Shown here one piece after another: positions 40,046-47,782 of a DNA stretch of 54,691 bases (its first letter is position 1; each line of letters opens with the position of its first letter). The stretch covers positions 1-54,691 of the forward strand of contig SVCP01000008.1 in the NCBI GenBank assembly GCA_015058295.1, in the 5' to 3' direction. The stretch comes from Anaerofustis stercorihominis. GTDB lineage: Bacteria > Bacillota > Clostridia > Eubacteriales > Anaerofustaceae. The notes beneath the pieces were generated by a model. It ran no database searches, was not told the origin of the DNA, and was given only the letters and a program-made list of their open reading frames with translations. Made by a program: the position numbers and the translations under genes.

Positions 40046-40984
40046 ATGGATAATCAGACAATGATCCAGGTATATTATAAAATGCTCACGACACGCTTTT
40101 TCGAAAAACAGGCAGCAATGCTTTCGGAAATGAATATCGTAACTGCTCCTATGTATTTATGTTGCGGTTCGGAAGGTGTTGTTAGCGCTGTGGCAGCTCT
40201 TTCGGAGGATGATGCCATATTTGCGGGTCACAGAAATACATCTGTCCTTATAGGGTGCGAATGTGAGATCGAAGATATGTTCACAGAACTTCTCGGAGGT
40301 ACTGACGGATATCTCGGCGGAAAGAGCGGACTGTCGTCATATTGTGACAGCGGAGTAAATTTCTTCGGTTCAACGAGACTTCCCGCAAGTCAGTTCTCGG
40401 TAGCTGTCGGTGCTGCAATGGCGAAAAAGCTTCAGGGTGAAAACAGTGTGGTTGTATGTTTTGCAGGTGACGGAGCCTGCTGTGACGGAACATTCTACGA
40501 AGCTCTGAATATGGCAGGTGTGTATGAACTTCCTATCATCTTCTTCATTGAGAACAATGGTTACGCAGGAAAGATGCAGACAAAAGGGGTTATCGACTGC
40601 GAAGATATTGCAATCAGGGCAAACGGCTTTAATGTAAAGGCGATAATGCTCAAGGGTAACGATCCTGTCGGAATATATAATGCTGTAAAGACCGTGAGAG
40701 ACTACACCATTAAAAACGGCCCTGTCATTATCGAAGCAAAGACAAATGTAAGGTATGCTTCCGTATATGGTGAAGATACATCATATATGAAGCAGGAAGA
40801 TATAAACAATGCACTCATTGATGATCCGATAAATGCATTTTCGGAATATATCCTTGAAAAAGGTCTTCTCAACAAATCTGAGCTTACAGCCATAAAGGAA
40901 AAAGCAAAGGCAGAAGTTGAAAGTGCTCTGGACAGAGTTCTCGGTTCAATGGGCATCGAAATTTCAGATTCGGAGGTAGTGTGA
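40046..40984 (+). CDS. E1alpha-like thiamine-diphosphate protein with altered active site
   Basis: This 312-residue protein aligns along its length with pyruvate/acetoin dehydrogenase E1alpha. The thiamine-diphosphate and Mg loop is kept: GDGACCDGTFYEALN from residue 141 and IENNGYA with Asn170-Asn171. The active-site loop that reads RYHGHSMSDP in human E1alpha is NVRYASVYGED here (about 234-244), so its two His are missing. The GKGGSMH segment is GGKSGLSSY, and the YRAHG region is FAGHRN. GGAGG precedes the start. It heads a three-gene operon with ATG overlap to the next gene. True dehydrogenase activity is doubtful. Confidence 0.85.
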   Translation: MDNQTMIQVYYKMLTTRFFEKQAAMLSEMNIVTAPMYLCCGSEGVVSAVAALSEDDAIFAGHRNTSVLIGCECEIEDMFTELLGGTDGYLGGKSGLSSYCDSGVNFFGSTRLPASQFSVAVGAAMAKKLQGENSVVVCFAGDGACCDGTFYEALNMAGVYELPIIFFIENNGYAGKMQTKGVIDCEDIAIRANGFNVKAIMLKGNDPVGIYNAVKTVRDYTIKNGPVIIEAKTNVRYASVYGEDTSYMKQEDINNALIDDPINAFSEYILEKGLLNKSELTAIKEKAKAEVESALDRVLGSMGIEISDSEVV

Positions 40985-41946
40985 TGCAGGTAGAATATAT
41001 TTCAGCATTGCAGGATGCAATAAAAGACATCATGCTCAGTGACAGTTCAGCTATCCTTATGGGTATGAATATGAGTGCAGGCGGAAACTGGGGTGAAAGT
41101 TATTTTCTGTCGGATCATATTTCACGCAAGAGAATAATTGACACACCATACAGTATCAGTTCCGTTCTCGGTGCGGCTCTCGGGCTTGCGATGAGCGGAG
41201 CAAAGCCGATTGTGAGCGTAAAAGGCGAATATATGCTCAAGGCGGCAGATACTCTGGCCAACAAGATCGCAATCAACAACTATCTCACAAACGGACAGTA
41301 TTCAAGCGATATGCTTATTATTTCAGAACTTGACATCTCTGCGCAGAAAGGTGCAGAAGCTGTATTCGCATATGAGAGTATATTTGCACAGATAAGAGGA
41401 CTCGATGTTGTATGTGTTTCATGTGCAGGTGATGTGAAAAGGGTTATCAAGGCTGCTTACGAAAATGAAAGGCCGACACTCGTGTTTATCTGTACGCAGA
41501 AGCTGAAGGATTCAGCTGAACAAAACGACGATACTTATACAATAGGGAACGCAAAGGTTATAAGAGAAGGAAATGATGTAACAGTCATAACTTATGGACA
41601 GGCTGTGAGCAAGGTTGTCGATGCAGCGGAAGAAGCTTATCAGAAGGGCGTGTCTGCGGAAGTTATAGACCTGATGACACTTTCCGATGTAGATATTAAA
41701 ACAATAGAAAAGTCCGTAATGAAAACAGGCAGGGTTATCGTTGTGCAGGACGCACCGAAGAGTTTCGGTATCTGTGCGGAAGTGATTTCCCGTATAGTGG
41801 AAAGCGAAGCATTCTTTTATCTGGAAGAAAATGTACTTCGCATATGTGCAAAAGATGCAGTCGTTCCGTATTCGGGCGAATTATTCGAGGCATTTGTTCC
41901 CGGAAAAGATGAAATACTTAATGGAATAATCGATTTAGCAGAATAA
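40984..41946 (+). CDS. E1beta-like protein lacking catalytic Glu and His
   Basis: This 320-residue protein aligns with E1beta/transketolase-type subunits: RIIDTPYS (residues 50-57), LGAALGLAMSGAKP, the C-terminal domain with VTVITYGQAVSKVV, EVIDLMTLSDVDIKTIEKSVMKT and ICAKDAVVPYSG. The usual DTPISE is DTPYSI, so Ile58 replaces the Glu that activates thiamine diphosphate. The QHSQ segment with a substrate-contacting His aligns with GAEA (123-126). The start overlaps the E1alpha-like stop. Both E1 subunits are therefore degenerate at the shared active site while keeping overall fold. Confidence 0.85.
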   Translation: MQVEYISALQDAIKDIMLSDSSAILMGMNMSAGGNWGESYFLSDHISRKRIIDTPYSISSVLGAALGLAMSGAKPIVSVKGEYMLKAADTLANKIAINNYLTNGQYSSDMLIISELDISAQKGAEAVFAYESIFAQIRGLDVVCVSCAGDVKRVIKAAYENERPTLVFICTQKLKDSAEQNDDTYTIGNAKVIREGNDVTVITYGQAVSKVVDAAEEAYQKGVSAEVIDLMTLSDVDIKTIEKSVMKTGRVIVVQDAPKSFGICAEVISRIVESEAFFYLEENVLRICAKDAVVPYSGELFEAFVPGKDEILNGIIDLAE

Positions 41947-41955
41947 GGTGGAGAA

Positions 41956-43449
41956 ATGGAAAAGAGTAAGAAAATAAGAATGTCCCCGGCAGCAAGAAAG
42001 CTTGCGAAGCAGATGGGTATAAACGTAGGAGAGCTTCAGGCAGACGGAATCATCCGTTCGAAGGATATTTTATCGGCACAGGCGCAGAATGAAGCGTATA
42101 ATAATGAAATTCTGCAGGATTATAACGATGCTGTTGCTAAAACATCAGAAGATCTTACACAGAGATACTCCGATATTCTCGTTCTTGAAAGAAAGAACAG
42201 AAGTGCCGCTGCATGGCAGGATCTGAAAGAGTCTCAGGATGCCCTTCTTTGTGCATATCTTGACGAATGTAAAGAAAAAGCCGCATGCAAAAAAGCACTC
42301 GACCGTCGTTGCTGTGCAAAGAACAAGTGGCAGGAAGCTGCTCAGGAACAGACATACGCACTCAATGCTTTCCTCGCAGGAAAAGCAAGAGAGTCACGCA
42401 GAACACAGGCGACGCTGGACTGGAAAGCTGCAAAAGAAGCACAGACAGACTTTGCGAACGAATTCCTCAGCGGAAAAGCCGCAGAAAAACGCAGACAGAA
42501 TGCATATGATGCATGGAAATGTTCAAAGACGACTCAGACGGAAAAAACGAACGAGTTTCTTGCAGCATATAATGCTCAGAAACGCAAAGACGATGCTTAT
42601 GCATACTGGAAGAAAGCAAAAGCAGAACAGACAAAAGCAACGAATGCTTTCATTGACAATTATTACGAAGCATCTGCGGCTGTAAACAGAGAAAATCGCA
42701 TGAAAGCAGCGTATAATTCATGGCTCGCAATGAAGGCAGCTCAGACAGAATGTACGGAAGCTTTCCTGCAGGCTGTGGAAGACGAAAAGGCAAGACTCAG
42801 AGCACAGGAAAGAAAAGCTGCGGCAAAGGCATCATGGGAAGCATTAAAAGAAGACAGCGATGCAAAACTCGAAGAATTCATGCAGCAGTATGAAGAAGCT
42901 CAGTATGAAAAGGCATATACGGAATATGTCGCTTCTCTCGACGAATTCAATCAGGTATCTGTCGGTAAACTCGAATTTGATACGGATGTGATCGAAGATG
43001 CTGTTGAAGACAGCGAAATGCCATTCAACGATGCTCTCACAAGATATGTTGCGTCTGCTGTTGCAAAAGCCCTCGTTGATCTTGAGTGTCCGATTTATGA
43101 AAACGGCATAATGAATATAATCTCTCTCACAGGAGCAAAACCCATCAAGACTGTGACAAACGCACACGAAGGCGACTTTATGGATCTCGTATACGAAGAT
43201 GCGGTATACTTCTCCAAAGACATCAAGGTACGTATCTGGGATATCTCCGTATGCGGACTCGAAAGCTTCTTTGCAAGTCAGGGTGGTATCAATGTATACA
43301 TCAATATTGATGATGATGAAGTTGATCTTGATGTTGCTATTGATACATCTGTAATGATGGACCTTGAAGCTCTTATTTTCCTTATGAGAATGAAAGAATA
43401 CCTCTCAGGAAATGAAGAAGATGACGAAGAAGAGGAAGATGAAGAATAG
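41956..43449 (+). CDS. E2-like scaffold: PSBD + seven helical repeats + catalytically dead acyltransferase-like core
   Basis: This 497-residue protein begins with a peripheral subunit-binding domain (MSPAARKLAKQMGINVGEL to about residue 40). Residues 80-320 hold seven helical repeats marked by Trp at 87, 125, 156, 187, 218, 256 and 294, with a K-x2-Q-T...FL core. Residues 355-485 align to the E2 acyltransferase core: FNDALTRYVASAVAKAL, then WDISVCGLESFF for TFTISNLGMFG. The catalytic DHRVVDG becomes DTSVMMD (463-469), so His is Thr and Asp is Met. No lipoyl domain exists. The tail is acidic. It lies 9 bases after the E1beta-like gene. A structural or regulatory complex is my inference. Confidence 0.8.
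   Translation: MEKSKKIRMSPAARKLAKQMGINVGELQADGIIRSKDILSAQAQNEAYNNEILQDYNDAVAKTSEDLTQRYSDILVLERKNRSAAAWQDLKESQDALLCAYLDECKEKAACKKALDRRCCAKNKWQEAAQEQTYALNAFLAGKARESRRTQATLDWKAAKEAQTDFANEFLSGKAAEKRRQNAYDAWKCSKTTQTEKTNEFLAAYNAQKRKDDAYAYWKKAKAEQTKATNAFIDNYYEASAAVNRENRMKAAYNSWLAMKAAQTECTEAFLQAVEDEKARLRAQERKAAAKASWEALKEDSDAKLEEFMQQYEEAQYEKAYTEYVASLDEFNQVSVGKLEFDTDVIEDAVEDSEMPFNDALTRYVASAVAKALVDLECPIYENGIMNIISLTGAKPIKTVTNAHEGDFMDLVYEDAVYFSKDIKVRIWDISVCGLESFFASQGGINVYINIDDDEVDLDVAIDTSVMMDLEALIFLMRMKEYLSGNEEDDEEEEDEE
42214..42915 (+). repeat. Coding tandem repeats, 31/38-residue period
   Basis: Inside the E2-like gene, conserved Trp codons mark seven units with spacings of 38, 31, 31, 31, 38 and 38 residues. 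The two periods differ by seven residues, one heptad. The protein-level consensus is W..AK.AQT..TN.FL with charged residues between. DNA identity between units is low, so the array is old. Confidence 0.75.
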
Positions 43450-43460
43450 TTGACAGTACT

Positions 43461-43488
43461 AAAAAAGCCCGGTTTTCCGGGCTTTTTT
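43461..43488. terminator. Bidirectional terminator after the E1/E2-like operon
   Basis: A 12-bp perfect stem (43461-43472 with 43477-43488) with a TTTT loop and A/T runs on both sides. Confidence 0.9.
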
Positions 43489-43502
43489 TTATGTTATGTT
43501 TT

Positions 43503-43754
43503 TTATCCTTTCAGTCCTCTTGATTGTCTGTCCATATCCTCAACGACGATGTCGAAAATTTCTCCGAGTGTACGGCAGTATTCGAGTATCTTCCAGGGTT
43601 CGTTTGTGTGAAAGTGAATCTTGATAAGAGTATCGCCTCCTACCGCGAGCAGACTGTCACCGACAAAATTATTTGTGATGTATTCTGCGATGGCATCTTC
43701 ATCGAGGTTTACTCCTTCAATGAGGAGCTGTGTGTCGTAGCGGAATTCAAGCAT
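43503..43754 (-). CDS. Stand-alone domain like the middle/C-terminal part of FakA (DAK-type)
   Basis: This 83-residue protein resembles one segment of the fatty-acid kinase subunit FakA/YloV: FRYDTQLLIEGVNL, then VGDSLLAVGGDTLIKIHFHTNEPWKILEYC, then EDMDRQ, matching the GDSLVVVGDD...KVHVHTNDP pattern of that family. The DAK2 kinase domain and the rest of FakA are absent. It overlaps the preceding DUF1835-like gene by 8 bases and has AAGGAG before its start. A free copy of this domain could compete with or regulate FakA. That is speculative. Confidence 0.72.
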   Translation of the reverse strand: MLEFRYDTQLLIEGVNLDEDAIAEYITNNFVGDSLLAVGGDTLIKIHFHTNEPWKILEYCRTLGEIFDIVVEDMDRQSRGLKG

Positions 43755-44508
43755 TGTCTGTTTCTCCTTTTCTCATAACAAATTCGGAATATTTTCCGGA
43801 ATTTAAACTGTGGATTGAAAGTATGTCTTCATCTTTGAGCTGTAATATTCTGTTATATATGAATCTTTCGTTAAGCCCGCTGACCTTTCTTGTTACAGAG
43901 CCGATTATTTGTGTTATCGGTGTAAACTCATCTGTTACAGAGTCCATAATAAATCCGTCGAAGAAATTTTCCGGAACACTAACCATTCTTTCGTTAATCA
44001 GCGTCCGAAGTTGTGAATTTTCATTTTTGACTCTTTCGAATTCAGATGCGAAGTAATTTCGCATATTCATTGACATAACAACAGACTGCGCTCTTTTTGC
44101 TCTCAGCATTTCAACAGGTGCTTCATCGGTAGAATTGATTTTAAGAACGATTCCGTTCAGGTCGAATGTATTCGATATCTGTACACAGCTCACGGGGCAT
44201 TCAGAGTCTTTGAGCACATAGCAAAGATACATAAGAGACATCATTTCCGAAGGGTTCGCAGGGCAGAACCATATTCTTACGTGATGACCGTCTTTCTTCG
44301 CTTTTTTCAGTTCTTCTATAGCAGGTAAATTTCTGATCATATCTCCGGTAAAGTCGAATCCATTGAGTTCACTGTCCAGAGATGATATGTTTCCGACATC
44401 GAGGTCAAGTATAAGGCATAAAACAGTATCATCGAGAAAGTAATCACTGTTTTGATTGTCACAGTAAACCTGATCTGCGGCGTATAAGCCGAATAATATT
44501 TCTGTCAT
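43747..44508 (-). CDS. DUF1835/DUF3658-like protein
   Basis: This 253-residue protein has an N-terminal segment LFGLYAADQVYC and an internal RIWFCPANPSEMMSLMYLCYVL that fit DUF1835. The C-terminal part (TPITQIIGSVTRKVSGLNERFIYNRILQL) fits the winged-helix-like DUF3658. The DUF1835 catalytic or ligand residues are not established. AAGGA precedes the start. It forms a two-gene leftward unit with the FakA-like domain. Function unknown; the family call is moderate. Confidence 0.6.
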   Translation of the reverse strand: MTEILFGLYAADQVYCDNQNSDYFLDDTVLCLILDLDVGNISSLDSELNGFDFTGDMIRNLPAIEELKKAKKDGHHVRIWFCPANPSEMMSLMYLCYVLKDSECPVSCVQISNTFDLNGIVLKINSTDEAPVEMLRAKRAQSVVMSMNMRNYFASEFERVKNENSQLRTLINERMVSVPENFFDGFIMDSVTDEFTPITQIIGSVTRKVSGLNERFIYNRILQLKDEDILSIHSLNSGKYSEFVMRKGETDNA

Positions 44509-44596
44509 TTTACAGTCCTTTTATTTTGAGATGCATCCATTTTACCACAAAATTATTTTATTTCAAAGTTTTTACTGCTGTATATTTTAAAGATGG

Positions 44597-44625
44597 TTGA
44601 TTGAAAAGCAAAAATAGTGTATATT
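44597..44625 (+). promoter_or_regulatory. Promoter of U32 gene
   Basis: TTGATT (44597-44602), 17-base spacer and TATATT (44620-44625), 20 bases before the start codon. Confidence 0.65.
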
Positions 44626-44645
44626 ATTTCTGAGGTGAAATAAAA

Positions 44646-45881
44646 ATGAAAATTATGGCGCCGGCAGGCGATCTTGAAAAATTAAAATATGCGGTGGATT
44701 TCGGCGCAGATGTTGTATACCTCGGCGGGCAGCAGTTTGGTATGCGTGCAAATGCGGGAAATTTCACTATGGATGAAATAAGAGAAGGTGTTAAATACGC
44801 ACACGAAAGAGGAGCACAGGTAAATGTCACCGTAAACATTATGGCGAGAAGCCGTGAGATCGGGGATATTGTGGAATATGCAAAAGAGCTGTGGGATATC
44901 GGAGTCGATGCGCTTATAGTTGCGGATCTGGGTGTATTCTATGAAATCAAAAAGGCAATTCCCGATGCGTTCATTTCCGTAAGCACACAGACAAGCACGA
45001 CGAACTCATCCACAATAGAGCTTCTTCATAAAATGGGAGCAGGAAGAGCTGTTCTTGCAAGGGAGCTTTCTTATGAAGAATTAAAAGAAATCTGCGAAAA
45101 CAAGCCCGAAGGCATGGAGATAGAAGTATTTGCTCATGGTGCAATGTGCATTTCATACTCGGGAAGATGCCTTCTTTCCAATTATCTCACAGGCAGGGAT
45201 TCCAACAGGGGAGAATGTGCACAGCCCTGCCGCTGGCAGTATTCACTTATGGAGTCTACCCGTCCGGGAGAATATTTCCCCATTGAAGAAAATGAAAGGG
45301 GAACATTTATCTTTAACTCAAAAGATCTTTGCCTTGTGGAACATATTCCGGATCTTATGAAGATAGGTGTTGACAGCATAAAGATCGAAGGCAGAATGAA
45401 GAGTATCTTCTATGTGGCTACTGTCACAGCAGTATATAAAGAGGCTATAAAAAGAGCGGAATCATATCTCAGCGGTGAAAGTGAAAGGTATGTCTGGGAA
45501 GATCTTTACGAAGAACTTACGAAAGTATCACACAGGGATTATACAAAAGCATTCTATTACGGAAAGACCGATGAAACCTCACAGAATTACGGCACAAGCA
45601 GCTATGTGAGAAATTATGACTTTATGGCTCAGGTGCTTGAAGATACAGACGAAAACGGTATAACAAAAATTTCTCAGAGAAATAAATTTACCGTCGGGGA
45701 AGAGATGGAAGTTCTCACTCCGGGAAAAGTGTATGACAAGGTAATTCTCAGAGAGCTTTTCGATGAAAAAATGCAGGAAAGAGAAGATGCGCCTCATCCG
45801 AAAGAAACTCTTTATGCAAAATTCGAAGGAGCGGCACTCAAAAAAGGTGCTCTTATAAGAAAAAATGTGAAAAAGCAGTAA
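44646..45881 (+). CDS. Peptidase U32 family protein (TrhP/YegQ-like)
   Basis: This 411-residue protein begins MAPAGDLEKLKYAVDFGADVVYLGG and carries the U32 signature EVFAHGAMCISYSGRC (about residues 160-175) plus the Cys pair in GECAQPCRW. These four Cys match the iron-sulfur site of U32 proteins. Members such as YegQ/TrhP act in hydroxylation of U34 in tRNA, so a modification role is more likely than proteolysis. It is a monocistronic gene with its own promoter. Confidence 0.88.
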   Translation: MKIMAPAGDLEKLKYAVDFGADVVYLGGQQFGMRANAGNFTMDEIREGVKYAHERGAQVNVTVNIMARSREIGDIVEYAKELWDIGVDALIVADLGVFYEIKKAIPDAFISVSTQTSTTNSSTIELLHKMGAGRAVLARELSYEELKEICENKPEGMEIEVFAHGAMCISYSGRCLLSNYLTGRDSNRGECAQPCRWQYSLMESTRPGEYFPIEENERGTFIFNSKDLCLVEHIPDLMKIGVDSIKIEGRMKSIFYVATVTAVYKEAIKRAESYLSGESERYVWEDLYEELTKVSHRDYTKAFYYGKTDETSQNYGTSSYVRNYDFMAQVLEDTDENGITKISQRNKFTVGEEMEVLTPGKVYDKVILRELFDEKMQEREDAPHPKETLYAKFEGAALKKGALIRKNVKKQ

Positions 45882-45977
45882 AAAGCTTTAAAAATATTGT
45901 GTAATATGTTAAAATAAGGGTGTATAATACAATACATCTGTAATGAAAAATAAAATATAAATCAGGAGTAGACAATA

Positions 45978-46550
45978 ATGGCTAAACAGTTCCCAATTGC
46001 TAATTCAAACAGACATATCCACCTTTCAGCAGCTGATATCGAAACACTTTTCGGCGCTGGTTATGAACTTACACACATGAAAGATCTCTCTCAGCCGGGT
46101 CAGTTCGCTTGCACAGAAGTTCTCGATATCAAAGGTCCCAAAGGTGTAGTTTCTAAAGTAAGAGTACTCGGTCCTGCAAGAAAACAGAGCCAGGTAGAAG
46201 TTCTCGTAGCTGACACATTCAAACTTGGTGTTCCGGCAGTAATCAGAGATTCAGGTAAACTCGAAGGTACACCGGGCTGCACACTCGTTGGCCCGTGCGG
46301 AGAAGTTGAACTTACAGAAGGCGTTATCGTAGCTGCAAGACACATCCACATGCACACAACAGATGCTGAAAAATTCGGTCTCAAAGACGGCGACATCGTA
46401 AACGTTGAAGTACCGGGCGACAGAGGAGTTATCTTCAAGAACGTACTCGTTCGTGCAAGTGATTCTTACGCTCTCGAAATGCACATTGACACAGAAGAAG
46501 GCAATGGCGCAGGCGTTAAAAACGGTATGATCGTTTCTATCGTAGAATAA
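45978..46550 (+). CDS. pduL: Phosphate propanoyltransferase, PduL family
   Basis: This 190-residue enzyme moves acyl groups between coenzyme A and phosphate. Both zinc-binding barrels are visible: SNRHIHLS at residues 9-16 and AARHIHMH at about 119-126, with CGEVEL and GDRGVIF strands. There is no N-terminal encapsulation peptide and no microcompartment genes are nearby, so it is probably the housekeeping phosphotransacetylase making acetyl phosphate. Strong codon bias and an AGGAG site point to high expression. Confidence 0.94.
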   Translation: MAKQFPIANSNRHIHLSAADIETLFGAGYELTHMKDLSQPGQFACTEVLDIKGPKGVVSKVRVLGPARKQSQVEVLVADTFKLGVPAVIRDSGKLEGTPGCTLVGPCGEVELTEGVIVAARHIHMHTTDAEKFGLKDGDIVNVEVPGDRGVIFKNVLVRASDSYALEMHIDTEEGNGAGVKNGMIVSIVE

Positions 46551-46565
46551 TTACATAACTTCACG

Positions 46566-46589
46566 GGACCGCATCTGCGGTCCTTTTTT
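46566..46589 (+). terminator. Terminator after pduL
   Basis: A 7-bp perfect stem (46566-46572 with 46577-46583), loop ATCT and a run of six T. Confidence 0.88.
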
Positions 46590-46622
46590 ATTGGCAGTTG
46601 ATTTGTAGAGAGGAATATAATT

Positions 46623-47144
46623 GTGAAATTAAAACTTGTAAAACCTGAAGAAAAATATATTGACGAAATTGCACTGTTCAGAAAAGAATTTATCGATAAC
46701 GCAAGCTCTATGGACGGGACATCTTCACTGAAAAGAATGGAAAATATAAATGACTGGCTTGAGGAAGTGAGAATGTTTGCGGATGAAAGCACAGTGCCGG
46801 AAGGTATGGTACCGAGCAGTCAGTTTCTTGCGTTGGATGAAGAAGGCACTCTTGTAGGTGCCATACAGATAAGGCACAGATTTAATGATTTCCTTGAAAA
46901 ATACGGCGGACATATAGGATACTGCGTGCGCCCGTCAGAAAGAAGAAAGGGCTATGCAAAGAAGATGCTTGAGATGATTCTTCCTTATTGCAGGGAGCTC
47001 GGTATGGAAAAAGTACTTATAACCTGCCTTGAAGAAAATGAAGCAAGTGCAAAGACAATAATTGCAAACGGCGGGGTGTATGAATATACGGTGCATGAAC
47101 CGAATGCAGATGTGAAACTTAAAAGATATTGGATAAAGCTCTGA
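46623..47144 (+). CDS. GNAT family N-acetyltransferase
   Basis: This 173-residue protein has a GNAT fold with the acetyl-CoA loop RPSERRKGYAKKML (about residues 102-115), preceded by FLEKYGGHIGYCV and followed by VLITCLEENEASAKTIIANGG. Substrate is unknown; the family ranges from antibiotics to ribosomal proteins. GAGAGG lies about 10 bases upstream. The following sigma gene starts 77 bases later. Confidence 0.88.
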   Translation: MKLKLVKPEEKYIDEIALFRKEFIDNASSMDGTSSLKRMENINDWLEEVRMFADESTVPEGMVPSSQFLALDEEGTLVGAIQIRHRFNDFLEKYGGHIGYCVRPSERRKGYAKKMLEMILPYCRELGMEKVLITCLEENEASAKTIIANGGVYEYTVHEPNADVKLKRYWIKL

Positions 47145-47221
47145 GTTCTGTCTGCATTTTTTATGAAAAAGCGTTACCTGAAATAAAAAAATGCGTCTTA
47201 ATTTATGAAAGGAGGATATGT

Positions 47222-47782
47222 ATGGAAGACAACAGTATCATTCAGCTGTATCTGGACAGAAATGAATCTGCAATAACCGAAACAGACAGAAAATACAAAG
47301 AATACCTGTTCAGAATATCCTATAACATACTCTCTCATTCAGAGGACAGCCTTGAGTGCGTAAATGATACATATTTCAGGGCATGGAACAGTATTCCTCC
47401 GCAGATACCTCATAAATTATCCGCATTTCTCGGGAAGATAACCAGAAACCTTTCTCTTGACCGTTACAGAAAAGTGAACGCATCAAGAAGAATTCCCGAC
47501 AATATAACCGTATCGCTTGATGAACTGAGCGAATGTATTCCCGATGCAAGCGATACATCAAAAGTTGTCGATGATATGCACCTTACACAGATACTCAATG
47601 ATTTTCTTTTGGGACTGAAAAAGCGGGACAGAGTGGTCTTTGTGAAAAAGTACTGGTATCTTTGTTCCGTAAAAGATATTGCAGTGGAAATGAAAATCAG
47701 CGAAGCTTCCGTAAAAATGAGCCTTCTCAGATCGAGAAATGCTCTCAGAAATACACTTTCAAAGGAGGGCATATGTTTATGA
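47222..47782 (+). CDS. ECF-type RNA polymerase sigma factor
   Basis: This 186-residue sigma factor has region 2 (YLFRISYNILSHSEDSLECVNDTYFRAWNS, with the LGKITRNLSLDRYRK helix) and region 4 (LCSVKDIAVEMKISEASVKMSLLRSRNALR). The start at 47222 has AAAGGAGG 5-7 bases upstream; the open frame above lacks homology. It overlaps the next gene by 10 bases. The next product has a membrane helix, so this is a sigma/anti-sigma type pair. Confidence 0.88.
   Translation: MEDNSIIQLYLDRNESAITETDRKYKEYLFRISYNILSHSEDSLECVNDTYFRAWNSIPPQIPHKLSAFLGKITRNLSLDRYRKVNASRRIPDNITVSLDELSECIPDASDTSKVVDDMHLTQILNDFLLGLKKRDRVVFVKKYWYLCSVKDIAVEMKISEASVKMSLLRSRNALRNTLSKEGICL

Noticed and set aside
42214-42915. CRISPR-like or DNA-level tandem array
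   Set aside because: The periodicity is at protein level within an open frame. DNA units are diverged and there are no identical repeats with unique spacers.
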